Source of the DNA: a bacterium
GTDB lineage: Bacteria; Muiribacteriota; UBA9980
Length of the DNA stretch: 41,125 bases
Reading direction: 5' to 3'
Assembly: GCA_029571125.1 (NCBI GenBank)
Contig: JAKPTH010000705.1
Location: 1-41,125, forward strand
Position 1 is the first letter of the stretch. Each line of letters begins with the position of its first letter. The translations under genes were made by a program, and so were the position numbers. A model generated the notes under the pieces. That model made no database searches and was not told the origin of the DNA. It saw only the letters and a program-made list of their open reading frames with translations. Shown here piece by piece: positions 7,410-15,129 of this stretch.

Positions 7410-9248
7410 TCATGTCCGGCGGCAGAGCGTCCTGGCTATCGCTTTCATTTTTTCGAAATCGCCGGCCAGCGCAGATTCGAGGATATTGCGCGCGTCTATA
7501 TGTGAAATCGAAAATTGCGAGGCAATCTGTTTTGCGTATTTTTCACGGGCGCTCAGCTCGGCTTCGCCGGGCATATTATTGCTCAAATCGAGCTTGAGCT
7601 CTATTTTAGATAATTCCCTTTTTAATTCGTCTATTTGAAGCTGCGTCAGAAAATAAAATATTTCGGCGCTCATAGCGCGGTAAGCCGGAGCCAGGCAAAT
7701 ATTTATTACGCTCGTCATGACGAAGTTCACGAAGCCGAGCATTCCGAAAACCAGCCATGAAAAGACTATAATGGCTTCAAGCGAGGAAAAAATTATTAAG
7801 GCGGCCTTTGATTTTACTGCGTTTTCAGTTTCCGCGTTCCTTTTTAAGCCTGCGGGCTTGTCTTCGGCAGAAGCCGCGTCGGAGTTTTCGGAGGCCTGGG
7901 CGCGGACGAAGTATTTGCCGGTTAAAGTTTCGAGCCGCGAGTTTATTTCTTCGCGTTTTTTTAAGGCTTCGTTATAGGGTTTCATGCGGTCGCCGAAATC
8001 TTTGCCGTATTCTACTGTAATCGCCGAGCAGAATTGCTTGAATTGCATGAACTTTTGCTGGGCCTGGTTGTTGAGCATTACGGAATCTATGCTTTCACGG
8101 ACTTTTTCGAGCCGTTTTAAGATCTCTTCTATATCGGAGAAGGTCTTGTTTTTTTTGAAATATTCCTGTATCGACTTGAACTCTTTCTGGAGCTGAAATA
8201 CTCTGGCCGTATCGGCGTTGGTTTCGAGCTTATGAGGAATTCCGGCTATTTTCTGAGCGGTTTGCTCAATTTTTTGAACGCAGGTTTCCAGGGAGCGGTC
8301 GTATCTGGAACCGGCCATGGAAGCAAGCAACTCAAGTGCCGGATCGAAGGCGTGATCCAGAAGGGCCTGCAGAAGAAAATTGTATTCCGCGTCGAAAAGG
8401 TCTTTTGCGTTTTTATTGAAATCTTCTCCGCGGTTTTCGAAGGCGCAAAGCCCGGCGATAGACTGCAGGCGAGCGTATCGCGCCATAAGCAGGTCCGGAT
8501 CTGTTTTGAGGGCGTTTTCACAAATTAGAAGGGCGTCTCTGGCCATATCCGCATCTTGCCTGTGAAGCGCCTTGAGCCTGGTGATAAGCGCGGCAAAACA
8601 GCGGGCCATGCTTTCGACGCGAGCCGATATTCCCCGGGCGTGGTCCGCGCATCTGGCGAAACAATCGGCGGCTTTTATGTGGTCGGCTTTTTCAAAGAAA
8701 TAATACATGCCGAGCTGGAAAAGTATTGTAAAATCTCCGGGCGTCAATTCGAGCGCCTGTTTGAAGCCTTCGATGGCGGCTTCGAAGTGGCCTTTTTTAT
8801 AGGTCTCTTCGGCTTTTTTTCTGAGCACCGAAGCCGTAAGCGACTCGACGCTGTCCTGCGAACGGTATTTTAGTATTTCCTGATCGGTTTCGCAGCGGTG
8901 CCAGAAAATATATTCGGTCAAGGAGTAGTTGGAGACCAGAAAAAAGTAATCGTAATTTTTTTCAATTTTAGAGTTTATTTCCGCCGCTATGCTTTTAAAG
9001 AGGTTGGAGCGCGTCAGAGACCAGAATATCGAAAGCCTCCGGCTTATCTTATCCAGGTTTCCGAGATAATCGTTTGCGCAATAAGATTTGTAAAAATGCT
9101 CGCCGGCGGTTTCGTTGAAAATGTCGGCAATTATGCCGGTATACGGCCTTTCGAAGTAGTTCAGTCTCGAAATGATAGCGTATATTACGTTTCTTTTATA
9201 TACTATCTGTCTGTATTCGAGCATATTTTTCAGGCTAAATTCGCTCAT
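7410..9248 (-). CDS. TPR-containing membrane protein, unknown function
   Basis: 612 aa with no signal peptide. The first 140 residues are polar and of unknown fold. Residues about 143-205 form TPR-like helical hairpins (AEETYKKGHFEAAIEGFKQALELTP and the following pair). A long helical, probably coiled-coil region follows (about 310-450), then two adjacent hydrophobic helices near residues 482-525 and a charged cytoplasmic tail. It starts three bases after the stop of the upstream permease gene, and its Shine-Dalgarno GGAGG lies inside the last codons of that gene, so translation is coupled to the ABC transporter. This suggests a scaffold or regulator for the transporter on the cytoplasmic side. 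I do not recognise the family. Confidence 0.75.
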   Translation of the reverse strand: MSEFSLKNMLEYRQIVYKRNVIYAIISRLNYFERPYTGIIADIFNETAGEHFYKSYCANDYLGNLDKISRRLSIFWSLTRSNLFKSIAAEINSKIEKNYDYFFLVSNYSLTEYIFWHRCETDQEILKYRSQDSVESLTASVLRKKAEETYKKGHFEAAIEGFKQALELTPGDFTILFQLGMYYFFEKADHIKAADCFARCADHARGISARVESMARCFAALITRLKALHRQDADMARDALLICENALKTDPDLLMARYARLQSIAGLCAFENRGEDFNKNAKDLFDAEYNFLLQALLDHAFDPALELLASMAGSRYDRSLETCVQKIEQTAQKIAGIPHKLETNADTARVFQLQKEFKSIQEYFKKNKTFSDIEEILKRLEKVRESIDSVMLNNQAQQKFMQFKQFCSAITVEYGKDFGDRMKPYNEALKKREEINSRLETLTGKYFVRAQASENSDAASAEDKPAGLKRNAETENAVKSKAALIIFSSLEAIIVFSWLVFGMLGFVNFVMTSVINICLAPAYRAMSAEIFYFLTQLQIDELKRELSKIELKLDLSNNMPGEAELSAREKYAKQIASQFSISHIDARNILESALAGDFEKMKAIARTLCRRT

Positions 9249-9251
9249 AAG

Positions 9252-10091
9252 CTAATCCTCCCGCCATCTTAAATATTTTTCGAATATGTTCGCCGCGAAA
9301 AGCGTTAATATAATTGAAAACAAAATATACAAAAGGGTTATGACCGCGTAATCCGGAACGGCATTGCCGAAAATGCTCGACAATCCGTCGTTCCCATAGT
9401 AGGCGGAACCGTAAATATGAGACGAAGAGTAATTGACCCAAACGTCTATAGGCGAAAGATTGGTGAAAAATTTATAGGAGTTATAATCGTACAAAGGCCT
9501 GTAGAACCACTCATCAAGTAAAAAAATCAAAAAATGAAGCGCGAACATGGAAAAATAAAAAAACGAATTGGCCGAGGCGTTTTTTTTGAATAAAATTGAA
9601 ATAAGCACGCCTGAAGCGAGGTAAAAGAAAGTAAATCCGGCCCACATAAAAAAACCTCCGGCGAGCCTGAAAAAATTAAAATCGCCGAAGACGGTTATCA
9701 TAAGAGTTAAAACGATGTAAGGCAAAGAAAGAACGAGCATATAGATGAATCCGGATATTATCTTTCCGGTGATTATCTGCAGTCCTGAAATTCCTGACAT
9801 TCTTAAAAGCGTAAGGGTCTTTTTTTCTTTTTCGGATGTGATGGATGCCGCGCTGTAAGTTCCGCCTATGAGAGCCGAACATGCGCAGATTATAATGAAG
9901 AATGCGTTTACGATGCCTGCCCGCGACAGATCGCTATAAGAGAGCTGCATAAAAAAAACCGTTATTATAAGTCCGATCGATATTACGAAATATATTAACA
10001 TGCGCGTAGCATTTTTTCTAGATTCGAACATTAAATCTAGAAAAATTAACGGCGATATGGAGTCCGCGAAGTTTTTAAGTTTTTCGTTCAT
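9252..10091 (-). CDS. ABC-2 type transporter permease (third of three)
   Basis: 279 aa with six predicted membrane helices. The first cytoplasmic loop carries SITSEKEKKTLTLLRMSG, the ExEKxTLxxL coupling helix typical of ABC-2 exporters of the NatB/YhaP/GldF type. The protein is clearly paralogous to the permease at 10989-11843, sharing the SEKEKKTLTLLRMSG loop, a LASGVLISILFKK-like helix and a C-terminal [RK]WRE[DN] tail. It works in the inner membrane with the ATPase at 11846-12778. It starts 41 bp after the stop of the second permease gene, and its final codons provide the ribosome binding site of the TPR gene. The substrate is unknown. Confidence 0.85.
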   Translation of the reverse strand: MNEKLKNFADSISPLIFLDLMFESRKNATRMLIYFVISIGLIITVFFMQLSYSDLSRAGIVNAFFIIICACSALIGGTYSAASITSEKEKKTLTLLRMSGISGLQIITGKIISGFIYMLVLSLPYIVLTLMITVFGDFNFFRLAGGFFMWAGFTFFYLASGVLISILFKKNASANSFFYFSMFALHFLIFLLDEWFYRPLYDYNSYKFFTNLSPIDVWVNYSSSHIYGSAYYGNDGLSSIFGNAVPDYAVITLLYILFSIILTLFAANIFEKYLRWRED

Positions 10092-10132
10092 ATGCTTTAC
10101 CGTTTCAGCGCTTTTTAAAGCAGTGTTTCAAT

Positions 10133-10984
10133 TTACAGCCATTTATGTTGAAGCCTTCTGTAGGCCGATATTATAAGAAGCAGGAAAATGAGCGACAGCG
10201 CTCCGTAAAACGCTATGATTTTCAGCGTTTCAATATAAAAAAAACCGAATATCAGGTTCTGGCTCGAGTATTTTGAAAGGTTGAGATTGAAGCTCGAATA
10301 TCGGCCGCCGGCCGAGCCGAAAAAAATCGCTTCGATGGACATGAAAGGGTTTATATAAGCCGAACTGAAAATATAGCCGAGTCCGAGGTCGCGAAGAAAT
10401 GCCGAAAAAACGCCCATAAATATCAGCAGAAGAAAGAAAAAAAAGTATGAACGGCTTATCGCCTTGTAGGAAGTCGCTGAAATTACGGAAAAAAACATCG
10501 CCCACAGGCAGATCGCAAGGGACATAACGAGTATTATCATGTAACCCTGTATTATTTCGCTCATCGCGAAGCCGCCGAGCTTGTAAAGCGCCCCGAAAAG
10601 AGGCACGGTTATCATTATCAGATAAAGCGTATAAAAAACGCCGACCTGTATCTTTCCGGATATTATATCGAACATGGTCAGCTGCGTTACCGCGAGTGAC
10701 GCCAGCGTGTTTTCTTCTTTTTCACGAGTGAAAGTGGTGGCCATAAAAGACGGAAGAATGACGAAGATCAGCAGCATCATCACGCATAAAATTCCCACCG
10801 CGGCGTAACGGCTGGTGCGGATGAGATCGATCACTCCCTGGCCGTAGGAGGATGAATAGTGCCCCGGCCAGGACGTGAAAACGACAAGCGTGAGTATCGA
10901 CATATATACGGTTATCCAGAAGTAGGTCCTTGGCCTTCTGAAAAGGGTTATAACTTCCCGACCGAGTATGGGATTTATCATCAT
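10133..10984 (-). CDS. ABC-2 type transporter permease (second of three)
   Basis: 283 aa with six predicted helices. The coupling loop reads TFTREKEENTLASLAVTQL, matching those of the two neighbouring permeases (EKExxTLxxL) but more diverged, and the C-terminus (YRRLQHKWL) lacks their WRE tail. It is therefore probably the heterologous partner half, while the other two resemble each other. The ATG follows the upstream stop by four bases. GGAGGG within the last codons of the upstream gene lies 12 bases before the start, so MM at the N-terminus leaves one codon of uncertainty. It is part of the four-gene ATPase-permease block. Confidence 0.85.
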   Translation of the reverse strand: MMINPILGREVITLFRRPRTYFWITVYMSILTLVVFTSWPGHYSSSYGQGVIDLIRTSRYAAVGILCVMMLLIFVILPSFMATTFTREKEENTLASLAVTQLTMFDIISGKIQVGVFYTLYLIMITVPLFGALYKLGGFAMSEIIQGYMIILVMSLAICLWAMFFSVISATSYKAISRSYFFFFLLLIFMGVFSAFLRDLGLGYIFSSAYINPFMSIEAIFFGSAGGRYSSFNLNLSKYSSQNLIFGFFYIETLKIIAFYGALSLIFLLLIISAYRRLQHKWL

Positions 10985-10988
10985 GCTG

Positions 10989-11843
10989 CTAATTTTCCCT
11001 CCATTTCAGGTAATTTTCGAATATTTTCACGCCGGAATAAAATAATATGACGGCCGCGCCGAAATATATCGCCGCCGATTCTCCGCTGGTGAGGCTGAAG
11101 TAAGATTCAGGCGAAAAAGGCTTGTAGTTTGGCGTAACCGCCGCCTGGATAGAATCGAAAAAGCTTCTCCACATTTCCAGCGGAGAAAAAACCGATAAAT
11201 AACGGTAGTTATGCCGGCTGTAATATGATGCGCCTGAGGCGTAACTTATGGCGTCGTCGATTATGAAAAAACCGAAGTGTAATATCAGAAGAAAAGCCGT
11301 AGCGAATGCTATGCATGTATAACTTTTTTTGAACAGGATTGATATGAATATTCCTGCGCTTATGTAAAACAGCAGGGAAACGAATAAAATCAGAAGGCTT
11401 TTAAGTATCGCCTGGCCGGAGATTCCGCCAAGAAAAGGGCATATAGTAATCAACGGAGCCGCAGGCAGAAGAATGAATACCGTAAAGCATAAACTTACGG
11501 CGGCTTTTGAAAACACGATCTCGCCGGGGCCCAGGCCGCTCATGCGTAAAAGCGTGAGCGTTTTTTTCTCTTTTTCGCTCGATATTGAAAGCGCGGCGTG
11601 CCCGGTGGCTAAGACGGTAGCGACCGCAATAGTATAAACCATTATTACGGTAAAAAACCTGTCTCCGAAGGAGTTGTGGAGCGCTTCCTGCTCGTAGGGC
11701 CACTGGCCGAATAAAAAGCAGCCGCAAATGGCGAGCGCTGAAATGGCGTACGAAACCAGCGGCGCATGGTTTTGCCTGTAAATGAATTCAAAAATCATCG
11801 CCGGCTTTAACGTTTCGTATATTTTTATCAGCCGTTGTGGCAT
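10989..11843 (-). CDS. ABC-2 type transporter permease (first of three)
   Basis: 284 aa with six predicted helices. The loop SISSEKEKKTLTLLRMSG is nearly identical to that of the permease at 9252-10091. The region around FYISAGIFISILFKKSYTC and the C-terminal FENYLKWREN also match that paralog, so these two arose by duplication. It starts two bases after the stop of the ATPase gene, which indicates translational coupling. A transporter needs two permease halves; three genes mean either alternative pairings or two complexes served by one ATPase. Confidence 0.85.
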   Translation of the reverse strand: MPQRLIKIYETLKPAMIFEFIYRQNHAPLVSYAISALAICGCFLFGQWPYEQEALHNSFGDRFFTVIMVYTIAVATVLATGHAALSISSEKEKKTLTLLRMSGLGPGEIVFSKAAVSLCFTVFILLPAAPLITICPFLGGISGQAILKSLLILFVSLLFYISAGIFISILFKKSYTCIAFATAFLLILHFGFFIIDDAISYASGASYYSRHNYRYLSVFSPLEMWRSFFDSIQAAVTPNYKPFSPESYFSLTSGESAAIYFGAAVILFYSGVKIFENYLKWREN

Positions 11844-11845
11844 TT

Positions 11846-12778
11846 TCAGGATACCTGGCCTTTCGTCACTTTCATGAAAATATCCTCCAGATTGCCGCCT
11901 TTATCGTAAAACGAAACCACCTGTACGCCGTTATGTATAAGGTGCCTTAAAAGATCGGCGAGCGCCTGGTCGTCAGCGCGCATTTCGAAAGTGAAAACTT
12001 TTTCGAGGACGGCGGCTTCTATATTGCTTATTTCAGGCGTAGACTTGAGAATAGTTTCACATAGTTCGACGTTATCGATTATTTTTAACTTTATGTGGCG
12101 GTTTACGCCCTGGCTTTTTACGACGTCTTCAATGCGGCCGGAAACCACGAGGCGGCCGGCTTCTATTATACCAACCGACGTGCAGAAATCGGCGAGCTCG
12201 GTAAGTATATGCGAAGATACGAATATAGTTTTTCCCATCTTGCGCAGCTCGTTCAGAAGCATTCTCATTTCGACCCTTCCGCGGGGGTCGAGGCCGGAGG
12301 CAGGTTCGTCGAGCACCAGCACGAGCGGATCGTGTATGAGGGTTTTAGCGAGGCACAGCCTCTGTTTCATGCCGCGGGAGAGCCCGCCGACAGGCGAGTC
12401 TTTTTTGACGGTAAGATCGGTCAGCTCGAGTATATCGTTTATTATGGCGTTGCGGTCTTTGTAGGGTATTTTATGGCACGCGGCGAAGAAATCGAGATAT
12501 TCGAAGACTTTAAGTTCTTCGTAAAGGCCGAATAAATCAGGCATATAGCCGAGTATGCGCCTGACTTTGTAAGGCTCGTCGACGACGTTGATTCCGTTAA
12601 TTTTGCAAAGGCCGGCGCTCGGGTTTAAAAGCGTGGAAAGTATTTTTATGGTGGTGGACTTGCCGGCGCCGTTGGGGCCTATAAAACCGAATATTTCGCC
12701 CTTTTCGACGAACAGGTTGAGGTTGTTCACCGCCATTAAATTGCCGTAATATTTGTAGAGATTTTTAATTTCTATCAT
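11846..12778 (-). CDS. ABC transporter ATP-binding protein
   Basis: 310 aa. Walker A GPNGAGKST is at residues 34-42, the ABC signature is GGLSRGMKQRL, Walker B is LVLVLDEPASGLDP and the H-loop is SSHILTE. About 90 residues after the H-loop form the extra C-terminal domain common in the NatA/CcmA/GldA exporter class. All catalytic motifs look intact. The start has a GGAG Shine-Dalgarno. It is the first gene of the compact ATPase-permease-permease-permease block and is separated from the upstream 735-aa gene by an 87-bp gap with a GC-rich hairpin, so the block may be set at its own expression level. It powers export or envelope remodelling; the substrate is unknown. Confidence 0.95.
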   Translation of the reverse strand: MIEIKNLYKYYGNLMAVNNLNLFVEKGEIFGFIGPNGAGKSTTIKILSTLLNPSAGLCKINGINVVDEPYKVRRILGYMPDLFGLYEELKVFEYLDFFAACHKIPYKDRNAIINDILELTDLTVKKDSPVGGLSRGMKQRLCLAKTLIHDPLVLVLDEPASGLDPRGRVEMRMLLNELRKMGKTIFVSSHILTELADFCTSVGIIEAGRLVVSGRIEDVVKSQGVNRHIKLKIIDNVELCETILKSTPEISNIEAAVLEKVFTFEMRADDQALADLLRHLIHNGVQVVSFYDKGGNLEDIFMKVTKGQVS

Positions 12779-12802
12779 ATAATTTCTCCGATTAGATTAT
12801 TA

Positions 12803-12853
12803 GCGGCCGGGCCCGCGACACCTTAAAGCTTTAAGAATCGAGCGGCGGGCCGC
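12803..12853 (-). promoter_or_regulatory. GC-rich intercistronic hairpin between the 735-aa gene and the ABC ATPase gene
   Basis: On the plus strand GCGGCC (12803-) with the following CCCGC can pair with GCGGCGGGCCGC (12842-12853) as an imperfect GC-rich stem with a bulge. The loop contains a perfect 14-bp palindrome, CTTAAAGCTTTAAG (12822-12835). No T run follows on the minus strand, so it is not a classical terminator. A role in mRNA processing or partial termination is inferred. Confidence 0.35.
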
Positions 12854-12865
12854 CTCCGTGCGGCG

Positions 12866-15073
12866 TTATAATTTGATTATGGCTATCGAACCCAGCTCGT
12901 TTAGCGAGCATCCCGATGTTTTAACCGCCTCGCCCATGGTTCCGCCCGCCCTGACATAGCCAACCAGCACAGGCGATTTTGCTGAATTTTTGGCGATATA
13001 TACGGCGGCCGTTTTTAAAAATCCTTCGTCCGAGTAGGAGTATCCGGCGCCGGCTTTACGCAGGTTCTGGGGCATAGCGGCGATTATGCTGTCGGATATC
13101 GCGTAAAAATGATCGTTTATCGAATGCGCGTCGCACGAAACGTCTTTGACTGGTGAATTTTTCGCGCCGGGCGCAAGCCTGTCGAAAGAAAAAACGCGGC
13201 CGGCGTAATAAACCCGGCATTCGGAAATGTCGAGATCCGTATTGTTAACTATCGACTCCAGCATTCTGGCTTTTTTATTAAGCGCGGCGGCGTTTATATA
13301 AGACTGCAGCTCGCCGTCGATGCTTTTAAAAGCGTTCGCCGCCTTGTTTTTTTTCATGGCTCCGTCGTCGGAACGGATCGTTGAGGAGCCGTAATCGACT
13401 CTGAACCTGCCGTTAAGGCCGGTCTGCTTTACCACGGCATACTTTGAAAAACGATAGTCCATCTGAGGATGTATGAGCTTTATGCGATCCTCGTTTATTA
13501 TTATTTCGCTTTCACGGTTTCCGTAATAGTCTTTGGCCGTTCCCATCAGCGTGGCTTCGCTCATGTCTATGCTGTAATCGCCTCCGGACATTGGCGGCAT
13601 GAGAATGGCCACGCTGGAAATAAGGTGCGACTTCATGGTTTCGTTGTCGACGATCCGTAGAGCCAGTTCGGCCACGCTGGGGCTGTTTAGCATGAATTCT
13701 ATGTTGAAGCAGTTGAAAATTATGAAAAATACTACAGAAACGCCCGTCGGGACTATTATAAGCCTTGCCATAGTGACGCGGTTTCTGATATAAAAATAAA
13801 AGACGGGGCCGATCAGCAGAGTAAACGCTATAAGCAGCAACAGCACGATAAATGCCGAAGGCGGCTCGGTGACGAAGTGGCTGAATTTTTCTGAAAATTT
13901 AACGAAGCCGGAAGATATGACGGACAGCTTAAAGTCTTTATTGTCTTCGCCCTGCTTGAGAATGCCGCTTATATTGTCTTTGAGATAGTCGATGCGGCTT
14001 ATGTCTATTTGCGAAATATCGAATGCCGTGTAGTAAACTATTCCCGAGCCGAAACGGGAGTGCGCGATAAGCGGAACTACCCTGCCGTCGGGCGCCGTTA
14101 AATTAAGCGTTGCCGAGGCGCCTTCCTTTACCTCGGAGATGCTCAGAGGGATGTTTACGCCGTCGAATTTTTCGCTGAGAACGCCGTTTATATTCTGCGA
14201 AGCGGCGTATCTGTAAAAATCGGGGCCGTTGAATACCTCGCTTCCTTTTATGGTCACAGGTAGAATTGAAGCCAGCTCGCCCGCGGCCAATCTTGAAACG
14301 AATCCGCCGTAGCTTATGATTAGCGCGCCGCCCGCTCCGGCGTATTCTATGACGGCCTTCGTCTGCTCTTTGCTCATCACCGAAACGTCTATGCCGTTAA
14401 TTATGACGAGCGAGTATGGCTCGTAGCAGGCGAAGCTGGAAAACATTTCTGAGGCCGAGATATTATGCACGATAACTTTCGAATTTTCAGAAGAGCTATA
14501 TCCGGAAGAGCCGCCGTAGCCGTAAGTGTCATAATTATAGGTTTCCTTACGCTTTTCGGGGGGCGAAATGCTTCTTAGCGAACTTACGTAAGAAGGCGTT
14601 TCCGAAACGCTTAAAATGTAGTAATCTTTAAGCTGGTTGGACGTTACGCTGATTTTTTCGTCGTAGATTACGATGTTTTCCGAATTTATTATGCTTACTT
14701 TTATCGAATATGTGTAAGACGCGAATTTGGCGAACACGCTGTATTTTTTAGATGAGCGAGGGCCGACGAAAACGCCGGTGATCCTGTAAAAATTTCCGGC
14801 GGCCTCGACGAGTATTTCGCCTTCGAAATTCCCTGCGGTGCCGTTGTTGACGGTAACGTCGACCGGATTTAGATGATTGGGGAAGAAAGAGTTATCGATG
14901 CCGACTCCTGCCGACAGAGTGATTTCGTTCTGAAGGCTTTTCTGCAAATTTTTAGTTTTGCGTGTCTGCGCTGAAGCCGGAAGGGCGCAGGCGGCCGATA
15001 TTAAAAATATTAAAATTATAATGCAGGCGGCCGATAAAAAGACGCCGTTTTTTTTGCCGGATAATAATTTCAT
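12866..15073 (-). CDS. Secreted/membrane protein with glutamine-amidotransferase-like domain, ABC-transporter accessory type
   Basis: 735 aa. It has a signal peptide or signal anchor at residues about 10-36, then a beta-rich extracytoplasmic region. A Rossmann-like domain (about 200-370) contains YSLVIINGIDV, EYAGAGGALIISYGG and FGSGIVYYTAFD, the pattern of class-I glutamine-amidotransferase-like domains found in GldG-type and related envelope proteins. No catalytic Cys-His pair is evident, so the domain is probably for binding. Two membrane helices at about 404-428 and 440-460 follow, then another periplasmic region of some 270 residues. The layout (amidotransferase-like domain, two helices, extracytoplasmic tail) resembles the C-terminal half of the 1595-aa protein encoded upstream. 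It is probably an extracytoplasmic partner of the ABC complex; the function is unknown. Confidence 0.7.
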   Translation of the reverse strand: MKLLSGKKNGVFLSAACIIILIFLISAACALPASAQTRKTKNLQKSLQNEITLSAGVGIDNSFFPNHLNPVDVTVNNGTAGNFEGEILVEAAGNFYRITGVFVGPRSSKKYSVFAKFASYTYSIKVSIINSENIVIYDEKISVTSNQLKDYYILSVSETPSYVSSLRSISPPEKRKETYNYDTYGYGGSSGYSSSENSKVIVHNISASEMFSSFACYEPYSLVIINGIDVSVMSKEQTKAVIEYAGAGGALIISYGGFVSRLAAGELASILPVTIKGSEVFNGPDFYRYAASQNINGVLSEKFDGVNIPLSISEVKEGASATLNLTAPDGRVVPLIAHSRFGSGIVYYTAFDISQIDISRIDYLKDNISGILKQGEDNKDFKLSVISSGFVKFSEKFSHFVTEPPSAFIVLLLLIAFTLLIGPVFYFYIRNRVTMARLIIVPTGVSVVFFIIFNCFNIEFMLNSPSVAELALRIVDNETMKSHLISSVAILMPPMSGGDYSIDMSEATLMGTAKDYYGNRESEIIINEDRIKLIHPQMDYRFSKYAVVKQTGLNGRFRVDYGSSTIRSDDGAMKKNKAANAFKSIDGELQSYINAAALNKKARMLESIVNNTDLDISECRVYYAGRVFSFDRLAPGAKNSPVKDVSCDAHSINDHFYAISDSIIAAMPQNLRKAGAGYSYSDEGFLKTAAVYIAKNSAKSPVLVGYVRAGGTMGEAVKTSGCSLNELGSIAIIKL

Positions 15074-15129
15074 GATATTTTTTCCGTTTCCGCTTTGATT
15101 TGCGTCCGCATAAAAACCTCCGGGCGATT

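Noticed and set aside
12822-12835. CTTAAAGCTTTAAG palindrome as a stand-alone operator
   Set aside because: It is not near a recognisable promoter and is better explained as part of the larger hairpin.
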